Assembly: GCF_009766105.1 (NCBI RefSeq)
Contig: NZ_LMUH01000009.1
Location: 25,357 to 89,356 of the forward strand
Direction: 5' to 3'
Length of the DNA: 64,000 bases
Source: Granulicella sp. S156
Lineage (GTDB): Bacteria; Acidobacteriota; Terriglobia; Terriglobales; Acidobacteriaceae
Positions within the stretch are counted from its first letter, which is position 1, and each line of letters starts with the position of its first letter. Of the stretch, positions 12,451-21,040 are shown piece after piece. The notes under the pieces are model-generated. The model did not search any database, was not told where the DNA came from, and worked only from the letters and a program-made list of their open reading frames with translations. A program made the position numbers and the translations under genes.

Positions 12451-13248
12451 TCAGCCGTGGTGCGCTACATACGTTGCATAAATCTCATTGCGCAGCCGCT
12501 GTGTCAGCGCATCGGCATCACGCGTCGTCATGCCGACGGTTGAGATTGGCTCACCGACGATCAGCTTCAGCGGTCGCGGGCGCAACGCGTAGACATGGAT
12601 CGGCAATAGCTCATAGGTACCCACGAGCGTTAGCGGAACGAGTGGAACCTGGGCTTTGATCGCAAGCCACGCCGCGCCGGCGACCATCTCCTTCAGCTCT
12701 CCTGTCGCCGCGCGACCGCCTTCGGGGAAGATCACCATAGGCATTCCGGACTGCAAGGTCTTCACACCGCGAGATAGGCTCACGATGCCTGCCCGCGCGG
12801 AGCTTTGGTCGATGGGCACCTGGCCCGAACGGTCAAGATACCAGCCGATGAACGGGATCTTCCACAAAGGAGCCTTCGCCAGGATGCGGAACTGAAACGG
12901 CAGCTTCGCGAAGAGCACCGGCGTGTCGTAGTAGCTAAGGTGGTTGCTGGCGTAGACGGCGGTCTCATGGACATGCAGCCGCTCGGCATGCTCCAGCGTT
13001 ACCGGCGACAGCGCGATACGCAGCAGCACACGCGCCCACTGCCGGGCGATGAAATGCTGCTGGCTGCCATTCTTATCCCACAAGCCGCAGGCGAGCGAAA
13101 TCGTGCCGAAGAAGATAGTCGCAAGGCCGACCATCGGCAGACAGAACAGGTAATTGAGCCAGCGCAGTGCGAAGGGCACCGGCGACCGCGGCGCTGGTGT
13201 GCGTTCCGTCTGTTCTTCGGGCTGGAGAGTCTCGTTCGCTGCTGGCAT
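12451..13248 (-). CDS. plsC: 1-acyl-sn-glycerol-3-phosphate acyltransferase
   Basis: 265 residues. It adds the second acyl chain in phosphatidic acid synthesis at the inner membrane. The PlsC acyltransferase motifs are present: NHLSYYD with the H103-X4-D108 catalytic pair, and FPEGGRA at about 174-180, the glycerol-phosphate site. A hydrophobic segment at residues 33-55 would anchor the protein. It is the last gene of a minus-strand run below folC, the methyltransferase and accD, and shares a lipid-precursor theme with accD. Confidence 0.9.
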   Translation of the reverse strand: MPAANETLQPEEQTERTPAPRSPVPFALRWLNYLFCLPMVGLATIFFGTISLACGLWDKNGSQQHFIARQWARVLLRIALSPVTLEHAERLHVHETAVYASNHLSYYDTPVLFAKLPFQFRILAKAPLWKIPFIGWYLDRSGQVPIDQSSARAGIVSLSRGVKTLQSGMPMVIFPEGGRAATGELKEMVAGAAWLAIKAQVPLVPLTLVGTYELLPIHVYALRPRPLKLIVGEPISTVGMTTRDADALTQRLRNEIYATYVAHHG

Positions 13249-13269
13249 CTATGGCTATGCTAAACCGCC

Positions 13270-13345
13270 CCGACGCTGTTTGTTTTTCGCCGTCATCCTG
13301 AACCCTGAGCGTAGTCGAATGGGGAAGGCCCCCCGCATTTGGTGC
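13270..13345. repeat. Intergenic repeat, family E half copy
   Basis: Begins TTTGTTTTTCGCCGTCATCC and continues with TGAACCCTGAGCGTAGTCGA, closely resembling the left arm of the larger hairpin at 55563-55684. Only one arm is evident. It lies between folC and plsC. Confidence 0.5.
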
Positions 13346-13369
13346 CACCACGTCAGAGTGCAATAACAA

Positions 13370-14782
13370 CTACTCCGCCAACACGAGCGCCCTCAACTCA
13401 CCCACCAGAAAGATCGACCCGGTCGCAACGATAACACCCTCGCGCGGCGTAATAGCCTCAGCCTGTGCCAGCGCTCCCGGCAGATGCGGTGCCGCGTGGG
13501 CAGGCACCTCGAGCTTGTGCGCCGCAGTCAACAACTCTTCGACGCTGGCTGCGCGCGGATTCTGAATAGGGGCCAGGATCACATGATCGTGCGCACGTGC
13601 CGGGTCTCCTGACGCGGAGTCGAAGAGTGGCAGCAGCACCTGCGCCATTTCGTCGATCTGCTTGTCGGCAAGGCACGAGAAGATCAGCGTGCGCGGCATC
13701 TCATCGGGCAGTTGCGCGAGAGCCGCACGCAACGTCCACGCACCTGCAGGATTGTGCGCCACGTCGAGCAGCAAAGGTGCATGGCCACGACGAGAGGCAA
13801 TCCACTCCAGCCGTCCCGGCCACTCGGTCGCACGTATGCCTTGTTCGATAGCCGCATTCGGAATGTTGAACCCATGGTTGGTGCGCAGTTCAATCGCTGC
13901 CGCAACAGCCAGGGCAATATTGCGCTGTTGATGCTGCCCCGCCAACGGTGAGTCGATGTGCAGCACCGCACCGTCGATGGAGAGATCGTAACGGTTCCGC
14001 GTGAGCGGAGACCCGAGCCCTGTTTCCTGCTTCCTGTTTCCTGTCTCCTGCTCTCTAGGCGGCAGACAACGCGCCGCATCCACGCCGCGCACGTTCTTCG
14101 CCATCGCTACCTCGCCGATGACGGCGTTGGCTTCGGGATGTTGTGAGAGCGTCACCAGTACGCCGTCCTGGCGCAGGATCCCCGCCTTTTCCGTTGCAAT
14201 AGCGCCAATGGAGTTGCCGAGATAGTCGGTGTGGTCAATGCCGATGTCGGTGAGGATGGACACCAGCGGCTCGACGATATTGGTCGCGTCGAGCCGTCCG
14301 CCGAGGCCCACCTCCAGCACAGCAAGCTCGATGTGCTGTTCGCTGAAGTAGCAAAATGCAGCAGCGGTGAGGATCTCGAAGAAGCTGGGGTAGTGCGGCA
14401 GCGTACCTTGCTCGACCAGCTCGTTTGCCACATCGTCGACGCGCGTAAAGTTACGGGCAAAGTCGTCGTCCGTTATCTCGGCGAGCTTGCCGTCCATCGA
14501 GATGTGGAGGCGCTCATTCACCTGCAGCAGATGCGGCGAAGTATAGAGTCCCGTCCGCAAGCCCGTTGCGTTCGCGATCGAGGCCAGTGTTGCTGCAGTC
14601 GATCCCTTACCGTTGGTGCCCGCGATCAGTACAGCCGGGAAGCGATGCTGCGGATTGTCGAGCGCCTCCAGCAGCGCTCCGATGTGCTCGAGCGAAAACT
14701 TGCGCGGAGGCCCGCTGGTCTTGCCGGAGCGCAACTCCGGGCCCATGTTTGCCAGTTTGTCCAGTGTTTCAGGGTACGTCAC
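13370..14782 (-). CDS. folC: Bifunctional folylpolyglutamate synthase/dihydrofolate synthase
   Basis: 470 residues, a Mur-ligase-type enzyme that adds glutamate to dihydropteroate and folates using ATP. The P-loop GTNGKGST starts at residue 55, the central ligase motif is EVGLGGRLDATN, and DVAHNPAG lies in the C-terminal domain. An oddity lies at residues 241-258: a low-complexity insert QETGNRK-QETG encoded by five tandem 7-base units at 14019-14053. A change in unit number would shift the frame. It shares strand with accD and the methyltransferase upstream, an accD-folC neighbourhood common in bacteria. Confidence 0.93.
   Translation of the reverse strand: MTYPETLDKLANMGPELRSGKTSGPPRKFSLEHIGALLEALDNPQHRFPAVLIAGTNGKGSTAATLASIANATGLRTGLYTSPHLLQVNERLHISMDGKLAEITDDDFARNFTRVDDVANELVEQGTLPHYPSFFEILTAAAFCYFSEQHIELAVLEVGLGGRLDATNIVEPLVSILTDIGIDHTDYLGNSIGAIATEKAGILRQDGVLVTLSQHPEANAVIGEVAMAKNVRGVDAARCLPPREQETGNRKQETGLGSPLTRNRYDLSIDGAVLHIDSPLAGQHQQRNIALAVAAAIELRTNHGFNIPNAAIEQGIRATEWPGRLEWIASRRGHAPLLLDVAHNPAGAWTLRAALAQLPDEMPRTLIFSCLADKQIDEMAQVLLPLFDSASGDPARAHDHVILAPIQNPRAASVEELLTAAHKLEVPAHAAPHLPGALAQAEAITPREGVIVATGSIFLVGELRALVLAE
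14019..14053. repeat. Heptanucleotide tandem repeat inside folC
   Basis: Five consecutive 7-base units on the + strand: CCTGTTT, CCTGCTT, CCTGTTT, CCTGTCT, CCTGCTC. The array is read in frame by folC on the minus strand, giving a 7-residue period. Seven is not a multiple of three, so single-unit slippage would frameshift the gene. Confidence 0.85.
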
Positions 14783-14849
14783 AGTTTCTCCATCTCTTGG
14801 ATGTCCTTCAGTAGCCTAGCGGAGTATCTATTTTGTCGTCGCCGACGCC

Positions 14850-14960
14850 GTTGCTTTTCTTTCTGTCATTCCCGCAGGGAATCTGCTCTTGTCTTTGCTT
14901 TTCTGGTTGTCATTCCGAGTGCAGCGAGCGAGCGAACTTGCTTTCTCCCGTCCTTCATCT
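14850..14960. repeat. Intergenic repeat, family B copy 3 (two joined units)
   Basis: Two related units in tandem: TTGCTTTTCTTTCTGTCATT with CCCGCAGGGAATCTGC, then GTCTTTGCTTTTCTGGTTGT with CATTCCGAGTG. The 31 bases at 14891-14921 are identical to 36321-36351. It lies between the methyltransferase 3' end and the folC start. Confidence 0.75.
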
Positions 14961-14988
14961 GTGCCGAGAATCAGAACAGCCGAATGCA

Positions 14989-15846
14989 TCACCTGCTCTG
15001 TGCCACGCACATCCGACCACCGTTGCCCCGCAGCAGCAGACCGTCGTTACGCCCGCTGAAGAACCTCGCCGTCAGCGCCGTGCTATCGAGGTCCTCGACC
15101 GCACTCAACCCCGCCAGTGCGAGCTCCGCAGCCAGCGTCTCCGGCGTGAAGAAGCGCTGGAACGGCTCACCTGCCAGCGCCACACGTTCCGACATGGAAT
15201 CCAGCATCTTCTGCTCGACCAGCGGCAGCACCTCGCGCGGCTGCGAGTAGTCGAAGACTACGCTGCTGCCTGCCGCGAAGCTGCCCAGCAACGAGGTCGT
15301 CCCGCGAAAGGCCTCCAGCGTGAGATACGGCACCACGCCGAGCCACGCTGTCACTGTCGGCAGCGTGCGGTCGAAGCCCGCGACCGCTAGCTCTTCAGCT
15401 AAAGACTGCCGTTCGAAGTCGACAGGCACAAACGTCATTGTCTCGGGAATCGCAATCCCTGCAGCCGCGAGGCACTCGCGCTTCCAGGCCTGCGTCGCCG
15501 GGTGGTCCACCTCGAAGACCCGCACCTGCGCGAACGGATTGCGATAGGCAAAGGTGTCGAGCCCAGCTCCGAGCACCAGATATTGTTGTGTCCCATTGGC
15601 CGAGATGCCATGGGCGAGGGTGTCTTCCGCCAACCGCGCACGAGCAACCATGAAGGCTCGCAGCGCCGCCGAGAATGGCCGCTTCAGGCTATCGGGTGTA
15701 CGTTTTACCTCTTCGCGATGCTCCCGGCCGAGGATGCGTACAGCCAGCGGATCCTCGAAGACCAGTGGCGGAGCATCATGGACTTGGTGCGCCGCACGCC
15801 GCAGGGCTACACGTAGGGCGGTGCGGGATGGTTGAGCTTCGTGCAT
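14989..15846 (-). CDS. SAM-dependent methyltransferase (leucine carboxyl methyltransferase-like)
   Basis: 285 residues of the bacterial LCMT-like class I methyltransferase family. The SAM-binding loop is LVLGAGLDTFAYR at about 89-101, followed by an acidic strand end VFEVDHPATQ and the FVPVDFE motif. The natural substrate is unknown in this family. The start codon is 2 bases after the accD stop, so the two are almost certainly co-translated. The C-terminus (LLLRGNGGRMCVAQSR) appears complete. Confidence 0.85.
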   Translation of the reverse strand: MHEAQPSRTALRVALRRAAHQVHDAPPLVFEDPLAVRILGREHREEVKRTPDSLKRPFSAALRAFMVARARLAEDTLAHGISANGTQQYLVLGAGLDTFAYRNPFAQVRVFEVDHPATQAWKRECLAAAGIAIPETMTFVPVDFERQSLAEELAVAGFDRTLPTVTAWLGVVPYLTLEAFRGTTSLLGSFAAGSSVVFDYSQPREVLPLVEQKMLDSMSERVALAGEPFQRFFTPETLAAELALAGLSAVEDLDSTALTARFFSGRNDGLLLRGNGGRMCVAQSR

Positions 15847-15848
15847 GG

Positions 15849-16718
15849 TTAGAGCTGAGCCGGAACCTGCGCTTTACTGCTCGCCGTCATCCACCCCAGC
15901 GCCTGTCCGAGATAGCCCTTCAGCTCCTTGCGTGGCACGATCTCATCGAGAAACCCGTGGGTTAGCAGGAACTCCGAGCGTTGGAAGCCCTCCGGCAGTT
16001 TCTGCCGAATGGTCTGCTCGATAACGCGCGGACCGGCAAAGCCGATCAGCGCACCAGGCTCGGCGATGTTCAGGTCACCCAGCATGGCAAAGCTCGCTGT
16101 CACGCCGCCGGTCGTGGGGTCGGTCATCACGCTGATGTAGGGAATCTTCTCGTCGTCCATCCTCGCCAGACCCGCCGATATCTTCGCCAGCTGCATCAGG
16201 CTGGCGATGCCCTCCATCATGCGCGCGCCGCCCGAAGCCGAGACAATAATCAGTGGAACTCTCGTCTCCAGGGACCGGTCCACAGCGCGGGCGATCGTCT
16301 CGCCTACGACTGCTCCCATCGAGCCGCCAATGAAGCCGTACTCCATCACCGAAAGCACCACGTCCTGCTCACCGATCTTGCCAATGGCATTGATGATGGC
16401 GTCGTTCAACCCGGTCTTCTTTTGGGCCTGCGCCAGCCGCTGCTTATAGGGCTTAAGGTCGGTAAATTCCAGCGGATCGGTCGACCGCAGTTCCAGGTCG
16501 ACCAGCTCATAGCCGGGTTCGAGCAGGCTTTCAATACGGGAGCGGGCGTCGAACTTGAAGTGATAGCCGCAGTGCGGGCACACCTGGAGGTTGTTCTCCA
16601 GCTCGGCCTTCCAGAGCGTCTTACCGCAGTTGCCGCACTTGGTCCAGAGTCCCTTGGTACGGACCTCATGGTCCGGCGTAGGGACGATCTCGTGATTGTC
16701 GCGCTTGAACCAACTCAT
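15849..16718 (-). CDS. accD: Acetyl-CoA carboxylase carboxyltransferase beta subunit
   Basis: 289 residues. With AccA it transfers carboxyl from biotin to acetyl-CoA, giving malonyl-CoA for fatty acid synthesis. The N-terminal zinc ribbon is intact (C28, C31, C47, C50). The crotonase-like domain carries GGSMGAVVGETIARA and ASGGARMMEG oxyanion and CoA-site motifs and TTGGVTASFAMLGD. First gene of the minus-strand block. The ribosome site AGGAG precedes the ATG. Confidence 0.96.
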   Translation of the reverse strand: MSWFKRDNHEIVPTPDHEVRTKGLWTKCGNCGKTLWKAELENNLQVCPHCGYHFKFDARSRIESLLEPGYELVDLELRSTDPLEFTDLKPYKQRLAQAQKKTGLNDAIINAIGKIGEQDVVLSVMEYGFIGGSMGAVVGETIARAVDRSLETRVPLIIVSASGGARMMEGIASLMQLAKISAGLARMDDEKIPYISVMTDPTTGGVTASFAMLGDLNIAEPGALIGFAGPRVIEQTIRQKLPEGFQRSEFLLTHGFLDEIVPRKELKGYLGQALGWMTASSKAQVPAQL

Positions 16719-16817
16719 CGGCGGCTGTAGCTCCTTATGGACCTTCCAACCTTCGATTGTATCGAAGCCACCGTTTTTCGTTCGCGCGGCAGCAGGGAGT
16801 GGTCTTTTAGCCCATAG

Positions 16818-16886
16818 GTTACAGAGGTAACCACGGACGCCGTCGCGGCCTCCGCGAAACCTCCGCGACCTCTGCGTTAAAGCTTT
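16818..16886. repeat. Intergenic dyad repeat, family A divergent copy
   Basis: Related to the elements at 1984, 28157 and 29421: CAGAGGTAACCACGGACGCC on one arm and CCTCTGCGTTAAAGCTTT on the other, with CTCCGCGA units repeated between. It lies between the phosphodiesterase 3' end and the accD start. Confidence 0.5.
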
Positions 16887-16909
16887 CCTAAGCTATGGCA
16901 ATAAACCAG

Positions 16910-18301
16910 TTAACGCACCGCCAACGGCTGTTGCGCCGCCGTAGACAACGTAATCCCCAGAGCCTTCGCCAAGGTCGGCGCAATCTGCCTCATATCCACA
17001 ACGCCCAGGTACTTGCCCCGTGCAACGCCATTGCCCATAACGAAGAACGAAGCCCGCATCGCCGGCGTGGTGGCTGGGTTATACCCATGCGCTCCCTTCA
17101 GCGGGCTTGAGTCGGTAACCAGCGGGCCGCTCAAAGCGGCGCCGTTGCAGTATCCCGACCGCAGCGTAACCACGAAAGGAGCATCAGGGAAGCCGCCCAG
17201 CGCCACGACAGAGTCATGGTCCAGGATGGCCTCGATCCCATTGGCCGGATCGGCTGCGAGCTTGTCCAGCAGCGTGCGCACCTTGTCTCGCGTAGCCGTG
17301 TCGGAGGGGTCATGCAGCACAATCGGCGTCACGCAGCCGGCGGGCCACGGCTCGGCCTGCCAGGACTTCACCTGTAGCGCCCCGCTGGCCGATTTGCCCG
17401 TCTGGATCAGCCCCGCTTCGATAAAAGGAATATAGAGGTTGGTCGAGTGCTCCACGGGCGCAAACCCATGGTCGGAGACGACAGCGATCAGCGCGTTCGG
17501 ATAGTTCTCCAGCTCCTGCGCCGCCAACCGGGCAACCATGCCGTCGAGGCCTTCGAGATCCTGGTCAGCCTCCTCGCTGAACGGTCCATGCAGGTGCTCC
17601 TCTTCGTCAAGCGAGCTCAGGTGGATCGTCATGAACTCCGGCTTGTGCTGTTTGAGGATGTCCAGTGAATAGACGGTCTTGACCTCGTCGCCGGCAAGGC
17701 TCGTGTCATTGCCCATCATGTAAGGCGTGCCGGAGCGCTGGGCGATCCGAGCAAGCTCTCCGTCCGGGCGGGAGACCGCATTCATCAGCAGGCGGTCGTC
17801 CGGGTTGATGGCATCGCCGGGCGACGTGCCGCGCCAGTACTCGGGAATGAGGTAATCGATGGTGTTGGAATCTGCCGTAACCGGCCATCCCACGCTGGCT
17901 GTGTGCAGTCCGGCAGCGTGCGCGGCATCCCAAAGCGTCGGCACCTTGATCTGGTCGGCGTACCAGTACCACGCGCCGTTGAGCTTGCGTTCGGGATCGA
18001 AGCGCGTGTTGTTCAGGATGCCATGCTCAGCAGGCCAGACGCCCGTAACCAGCGTGGTGTGATTGGGATAGGTAACGGTCGGGAAGGCCCCGTTAACCCC
18101 CGCGGCGTGCGTGCCCTCGGCAAGGATGTGCCGCAGCGTGGGGATGCGCAGATGGTGCTCGTCAGCCTGAGTGACGTAGTCGGGGCGCATGCCATCGATA
18201 GAGATCAGGAGGACCGGCTGGGACGCTCGGGTAGGCGTCTGGGAGAACAGCGGCGCCGCGGTGACCGTAACGAGAGCGAGAGCTAACAGACGCTTAGACA
18301 T
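16910..18301 (-). CDS. Secreted alkaline-phosphatase-superfamily phosphodiesterase (NPP type)
   Basis: 463 residues with a Sec signal (MSKRLLALALVTVTAAPLFS). It matches the nucleotide pyrophosphatase/phosphodiesterase branch: first metal Asp D36 in LLISIDGMRPDY, nucleophile T75 in FPTVTYPNHTTLVTG, then SLDEEEHLHGP and VVSDHGFAPV, the later zinc ligands. It probably hydrolyses a phosphodiester or pyrophosphate outside the cytoplasm. It stands alone between accD and the divergent isomerase. Confidence 0.88.
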   Translation of the reverse strand: MSKRLLALALVTVTAAPLFSQTPTRASQPVLLISIDGMRPDYVTQADEHHLRIPTLRHILAEGTHAAGVNGAFPTVTYPNHTTLVTGVWPAEHGILNNTRFDPERKLNGAWYWYADQIKVPTLWDAAHAAGLHTASVGWPVTADSNTIDYLIPEYWRGTSPGDAINPDDRLLMNAVSRPDGELARIAQRSGTPYMMGNDTSLAGDEVKTVYSLDILKQHKPEFMTIHLSSLDEEEHLHGPFSEEADQDLEGLDGMVARLAAQELENYPNALIAVVSDHGFAPVEHSTNLYIPFIEAGLIQTGKSASGALQVKSWQAEPWPAGCVTPIVLHDPSDTATRDKVRTLLDKLAADPANGIEAILDHDSVVALGGFPDAPFVVTLRSGYCNGAALSGPLVTDSSPLKGAHGYNPATTPAMRASFFVMGNGVARGKYLGVVDMRQIAPTLAKALGITLSTAAQQPLAVR

Positions 18302-18434
18302 AGGGTTATAAGACGAGATTTCTATGAATGTGTGGTGAACGAGCTTCCGCGAACTGTCGAAACTCTACGCCAAATCACGGATTCTCACCATAATTCACAC
18401 CCACCCTCCCTCCCATGGGATAGCCTGAAAGGAA

Positions 18435-19325
18435 ATGCAACAAGGAATTTCGACTCACGTTTTTCTGGCCCAACGCCTCACGCCGGGACTGCTCGAAGCG
18501 CTTAAGCGCGGCGGGGCGCAGGCCATTGAGATCTTCGCTGCACGCCATCACTTCGACTACTCCGATCGCGCCGCCGTGCGCGAAATAGCCAACTGGTTCC
18601 GTTCCAATGAGGTCACGGCCTCGCTCCACATGCCGCTCTTCAACAGCGACGACGACTCCAACTGGAGCCGCCATACCGCGCCCGCTCTCAACCTGATCGA
18701 CCTGAATAAGTCCACCCGCATCGAGGCCATGGACGAGGTCAAGCGCGCTCTCGAATCCGCCGAGCAGGTACCCTTCCGCTCCTGTGTGATCCACCTCGGC
18801 CTCAAAGACGACCACTGGGACACCCGTTCCCTCGACGACTCCATGACCGCGATCGAGCACCTCAAGGCCTTCGCCTCCCCGCTCGGCATGCAGCTGCTGC
18901 TGGAGAACCTGAACAACGATGTCGCCACACCGGCACATCTCGTCGAGATCGTCCGCGCCGGCCACTTCGACAACGTGGGTTTCTGCCTCGATACCGGTCA
19001 CGCCAATCTCGTGGAACCGCTGCCCGAAACCGGCGACCACGCCGCGAAAGACGGCATCGCGCAGGCCTTCGAGGCCTTTGGCGACCGCATCGCCGAACTG
19101 CACCTGCACGACAACTTCGGCGTTCGCCCCGAAAATGGCAAGGACGAGCACTTCTGGCCCGGCAACGGCACGGTCGAGTGGAACCGCGTGGTGAAGTACA
19201 TCTCCGCGCTCAAGCGGCTACCCGTGGGCATCCTCGAAATCACCCACGAACTGGGCCAGGACGCAAAACAGATCGAAGTAGAGTCTCGAGCAGCCTGGAA
19301 GCTACTCGAAGCCGCAGCTAACTAG
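18435..19325 (+). CDS. Sugar phosphate isomerase/epimerase (xylose isomerase-like TIM barrel)
   Basis: 296 residues of the AP endonuclease family 2 barrel. Likely metal ligands occur in the usual order: LLENLNND (Glu), CLDTGHAN (Asp, His), ELHLHDNFG (His, Asp) and ILEITHELG (Glu). The family covers many sugar isomerases and epimerases, so the substrate cannot be assigned. It is divergent from the phosphodiesterase and followed by a repeat, then asnS. Confidence 0.82.
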   Translation: MQQGISTHVFLAQRLTPGLLEALKRGGAQAIEIFAARHHFDYSDRAAVREIANWFRSNEVTASLHMPLFNSDDDSNWSRHTAPALNLIDLNKSTRIEAMDEVKRALESAEQVPFRSCVIHLGLKDDHWDTRSLDDSMTAIEHLKAFASPLGMQLLLENLNNDVATPAHLVEIVRAGHFDNVGFCLDTGHANLVEPLPETGDHAAKDGIAQAFEAFGDRIAELHLHDNFGVRPENGKDEHFWPGNGTVEWNRVVKYISALKRLPVGILEITHELGQDAKQIEVESRAAWKLLEAAAN

Positions 19326-19338
19326 TTTCATCCCGAAA

Positions 19339-19409
19339 CCGGGTGCCCCATCTTCGCGACGGTTTTATCGTCGCTAAGGTGGGCATCGGACGAAGTCCGA
19401 CCGCTCCTG
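19339..19409. repeat. Intergenic repeat, family C copy 1
   Basis: Starts CCGGGTGCCCCATCTTCGCG, contains GCTAAGGTGGGCATCGG and ends in the hairpin TCGGAC-GAA-GTCCGA followed by CCGCTCCTG. A second copy lies at 22364-22434 in the same orientation. The hairpin arm pairs change together between the copies (GGAC/GTCC against GGGC/GCCC). Confidence 0.8.
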
Positions 19410-19471
19410 CCTATCTTTGTCTCACTACCGCCTTCGCGGTCGCCACTTTACCCGCGTAAACTGGACATCTC

Positions 19472-20818
19472 ATGTCCATCGAAACAAACGCCCCCATCAC
19501 CACCATCGCCACAATCGGCCAGCACGAAGGCCAGACCATCACCCTCCGCGGCTGGCTCTATAACCTCCGCTCCTCCGGCAAACTGCTCTTTCCCACCTTC
19601 CGCGACGGCTCCGGCACCATCCAGGGCATCGTCCCCAAAGCCGCCGTGCCGGAAGAGGTCTTCGACACCCTGAAGAACCTCACCCTGGAGTCAAGCGTCG
19701 TCGTCACCGGCAAAGTCCGCGCCGACAGCCGCGCGCCCTCCGGCTTCGAACTCGACGTCGAGAACGTCTCCGTCACCCAGCGCATCGCCGACGACACACC
19801 CTACCCCATCTCGCTCAAAGAGCACGGCGTCGACTTCCTCATGGAACACCGCCACCTCTGGCTGCGCACACCGCGCCAGTCGGCGATCCTGCGCGTACGC
19901 GCGACGATTATGCGTGCCGCAGCCGAGTACTTCGACACCAACGGCTTCATCCGCACCGATCCACCCATCCTCACGCCCAACGCCTGCGAAGGCACAAGTG
20001 AATTGTTCGAGATGGACTACTTCGACAACGACAAAGCCTACCTCACGCAGTCAGGCCAACTCTACATCGAGGCAACGGCTCTGGCTCTCGGTAAGGTCTA
20101 CAGCTTCGGCCCCACCTTCCGCGCGGAGAAGTCGAAGACCCGCCGTCACCTCACGGAATTCTGGATGATCGAACCCGAGGTCACCTACCTCGACCTCGAC
20201 GGCTTGATGAACCTGGCCGAGGGCTTCCTCACGCACATCGTCACCCGCGTACTCGAAACCCACCGCGCAGACCTCAAGGTCATCGGCAAGGATGTCGCAA
20301 AGCTGGAGGCTGTCGCCGCGCCAGGTGCATTTCCGCGTCTCTCGTATGATGAAGCCCACCAGATGCTGGTCGACGCCCACGCCAAGGGTCTGATCGAAAA
20401 CGTGCACACCTATGGCGACGACTTCGGTTCCCCCGATGAGACCTACATCAGCAATCAATTCGACAGGCCGGTCATGGTGCATCGCTATCCGGCCGAGGTC
20501 AAAGCCTTCTACATGCAACCCGACCCCAAGGATCCGACCAAGGCTCTCTGCGTAGATGTGCTCGCGCCTGAAGGCTATGGCGAGATCATCGGCGGCTCGC
20601 AGCGCGTGGACAGCTACGACCTGCTCAAGTCCCGCATCGAGCAGCACAACCTGCCGCTGGCCGCCTTCCAGTGGTACCTCGACCTGCGCAAATACGGCAG
20701 CGTCCCGCACTCCGGCTTCGGCATGGGAATCGAGCGCGCTGTGGCATGGATCTGTGGGCTCGAACACGTGCGTGAGACGATTCCGTTTGCACGTACGCTG
20801 AATAGGATCTACCCATAA
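19472..20818 (+). CDS. asnS: Asparagine--tRNA ligase
   Basis: 448 residues, class IIb synthetase that charges tRNA-Asn. An N-terminal OB-fold anticodon domain (about 1-110, [15 protein letters not shown]) is followed by the catalytic core with motif 2 ([21 protein letters not shown]) split around the conserved Arg and Glu, and motif 3 [15 protein letters not shown] near the end. The presence of asnS means Asn-tRNA can be made directly. The low-G+C reverse transcriptase patch begins directly after its stop. Confidence 0.96.
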   Translation: MSIETNAPITTIATIGQHEGQTITLRGWLYNLRSSGKLLFPTFRDGSGTIQGIVPKAAVPEEVFDTLKNLTLESSVVVTGKVRADSRAPSGFELDVENVSVTQRIADDTPYPISLKEHGVDFLMEHRHLWLRTPRQSAILRVRATIMRAAAEYFDTNGFIRTDPPILTPNACEGTSELFEMDYFDNDKAYLTQSGQLYIEATALALGKVYSFGPTFRAEKSKTRRHLTEFWMIEPEVTYLDLDGLMNLAEGFLTHIVTRVLETHRADLKVIGKDVAKLEAVAAPGAFPRLSYDEAHQMLVDAHAKGLIENVHTYGDDFGSPDETYISNQFDRPVMVHRYPAEVKAFYMQPDPKDPTKALCVDVLAPEGYGEIIGGSQRVDSYDLLKSRIEQHNLPLAAFQWYLDLRKYGSVPHSGFGMGIERAVAWICGLEHVRETIPFARTLNRIYP

Positions 20819-20836
20819 GGCTCGGCTAGTTTTCGC

Positions 20837-20865
20837 TTGCTCTTCGCGTGACACAGGCCTATCCT
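20837..20865 (+). promoter_or_regulatory. Candidate promoter of the reverse transcriptase leader
   Basis: TTGCTC (20837-20842) and TATCCT (20860-20865) are separated by 17 bases. This is a fair match to a vegetative promoter and would start a transcript near 20872, at the left edge of the structured leader. Part of the left outer arm (20864-20872) would then lie outside the RNA. Proposed from sequence only. Confidence 0.3.
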
Positions 20866-21040
20866 AGAGGTCTGACCCTTGTGTTGAGCGTCGTTGTGAG
20901 TGGGGGAACCCGCGAACATCGGGCACAATGCAGCTTCGAGGCGAAAGTCTCGATTGAGCGAACCGGGCCTCACGGTACCTTCGCTGGGCTCAGACCTTAG
21001 TTGTCGGATTGGTTGGGTTTACCAACGGGACCTCTAGACA
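20864..21040 (+). ncRNA. Structured leader upstream of the reverse transcriptase (candidate ncRNA)
   Basis: A 177-base stretch between asnS and the RT with strong internal complementarity. A perfect 9-base inverted repeat encloses it: CTAGAGGTC at 20864-20872 and GACCTCTAG at 21029-21037. Nested inside, AGGTCTGACCC (20868-20878) pairs with GGG-C-TCAGACCT (20986-20997) with one bulge. Hairpins: TCGAGGC-GAAA-GTCTCGA at 20936-20953 with a GNRA loop, AGCGAA/TTCGCT at 20957-20985, and GTTGG/CCAAC at 21012-21026. TTGAGCG occurs twice (20884, 20954). The outer and nested stems share bases, so they are alternatives. The layout recalls retron or other RT-associated RNAs, but the match is structural only. 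Confidence 0.4.
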
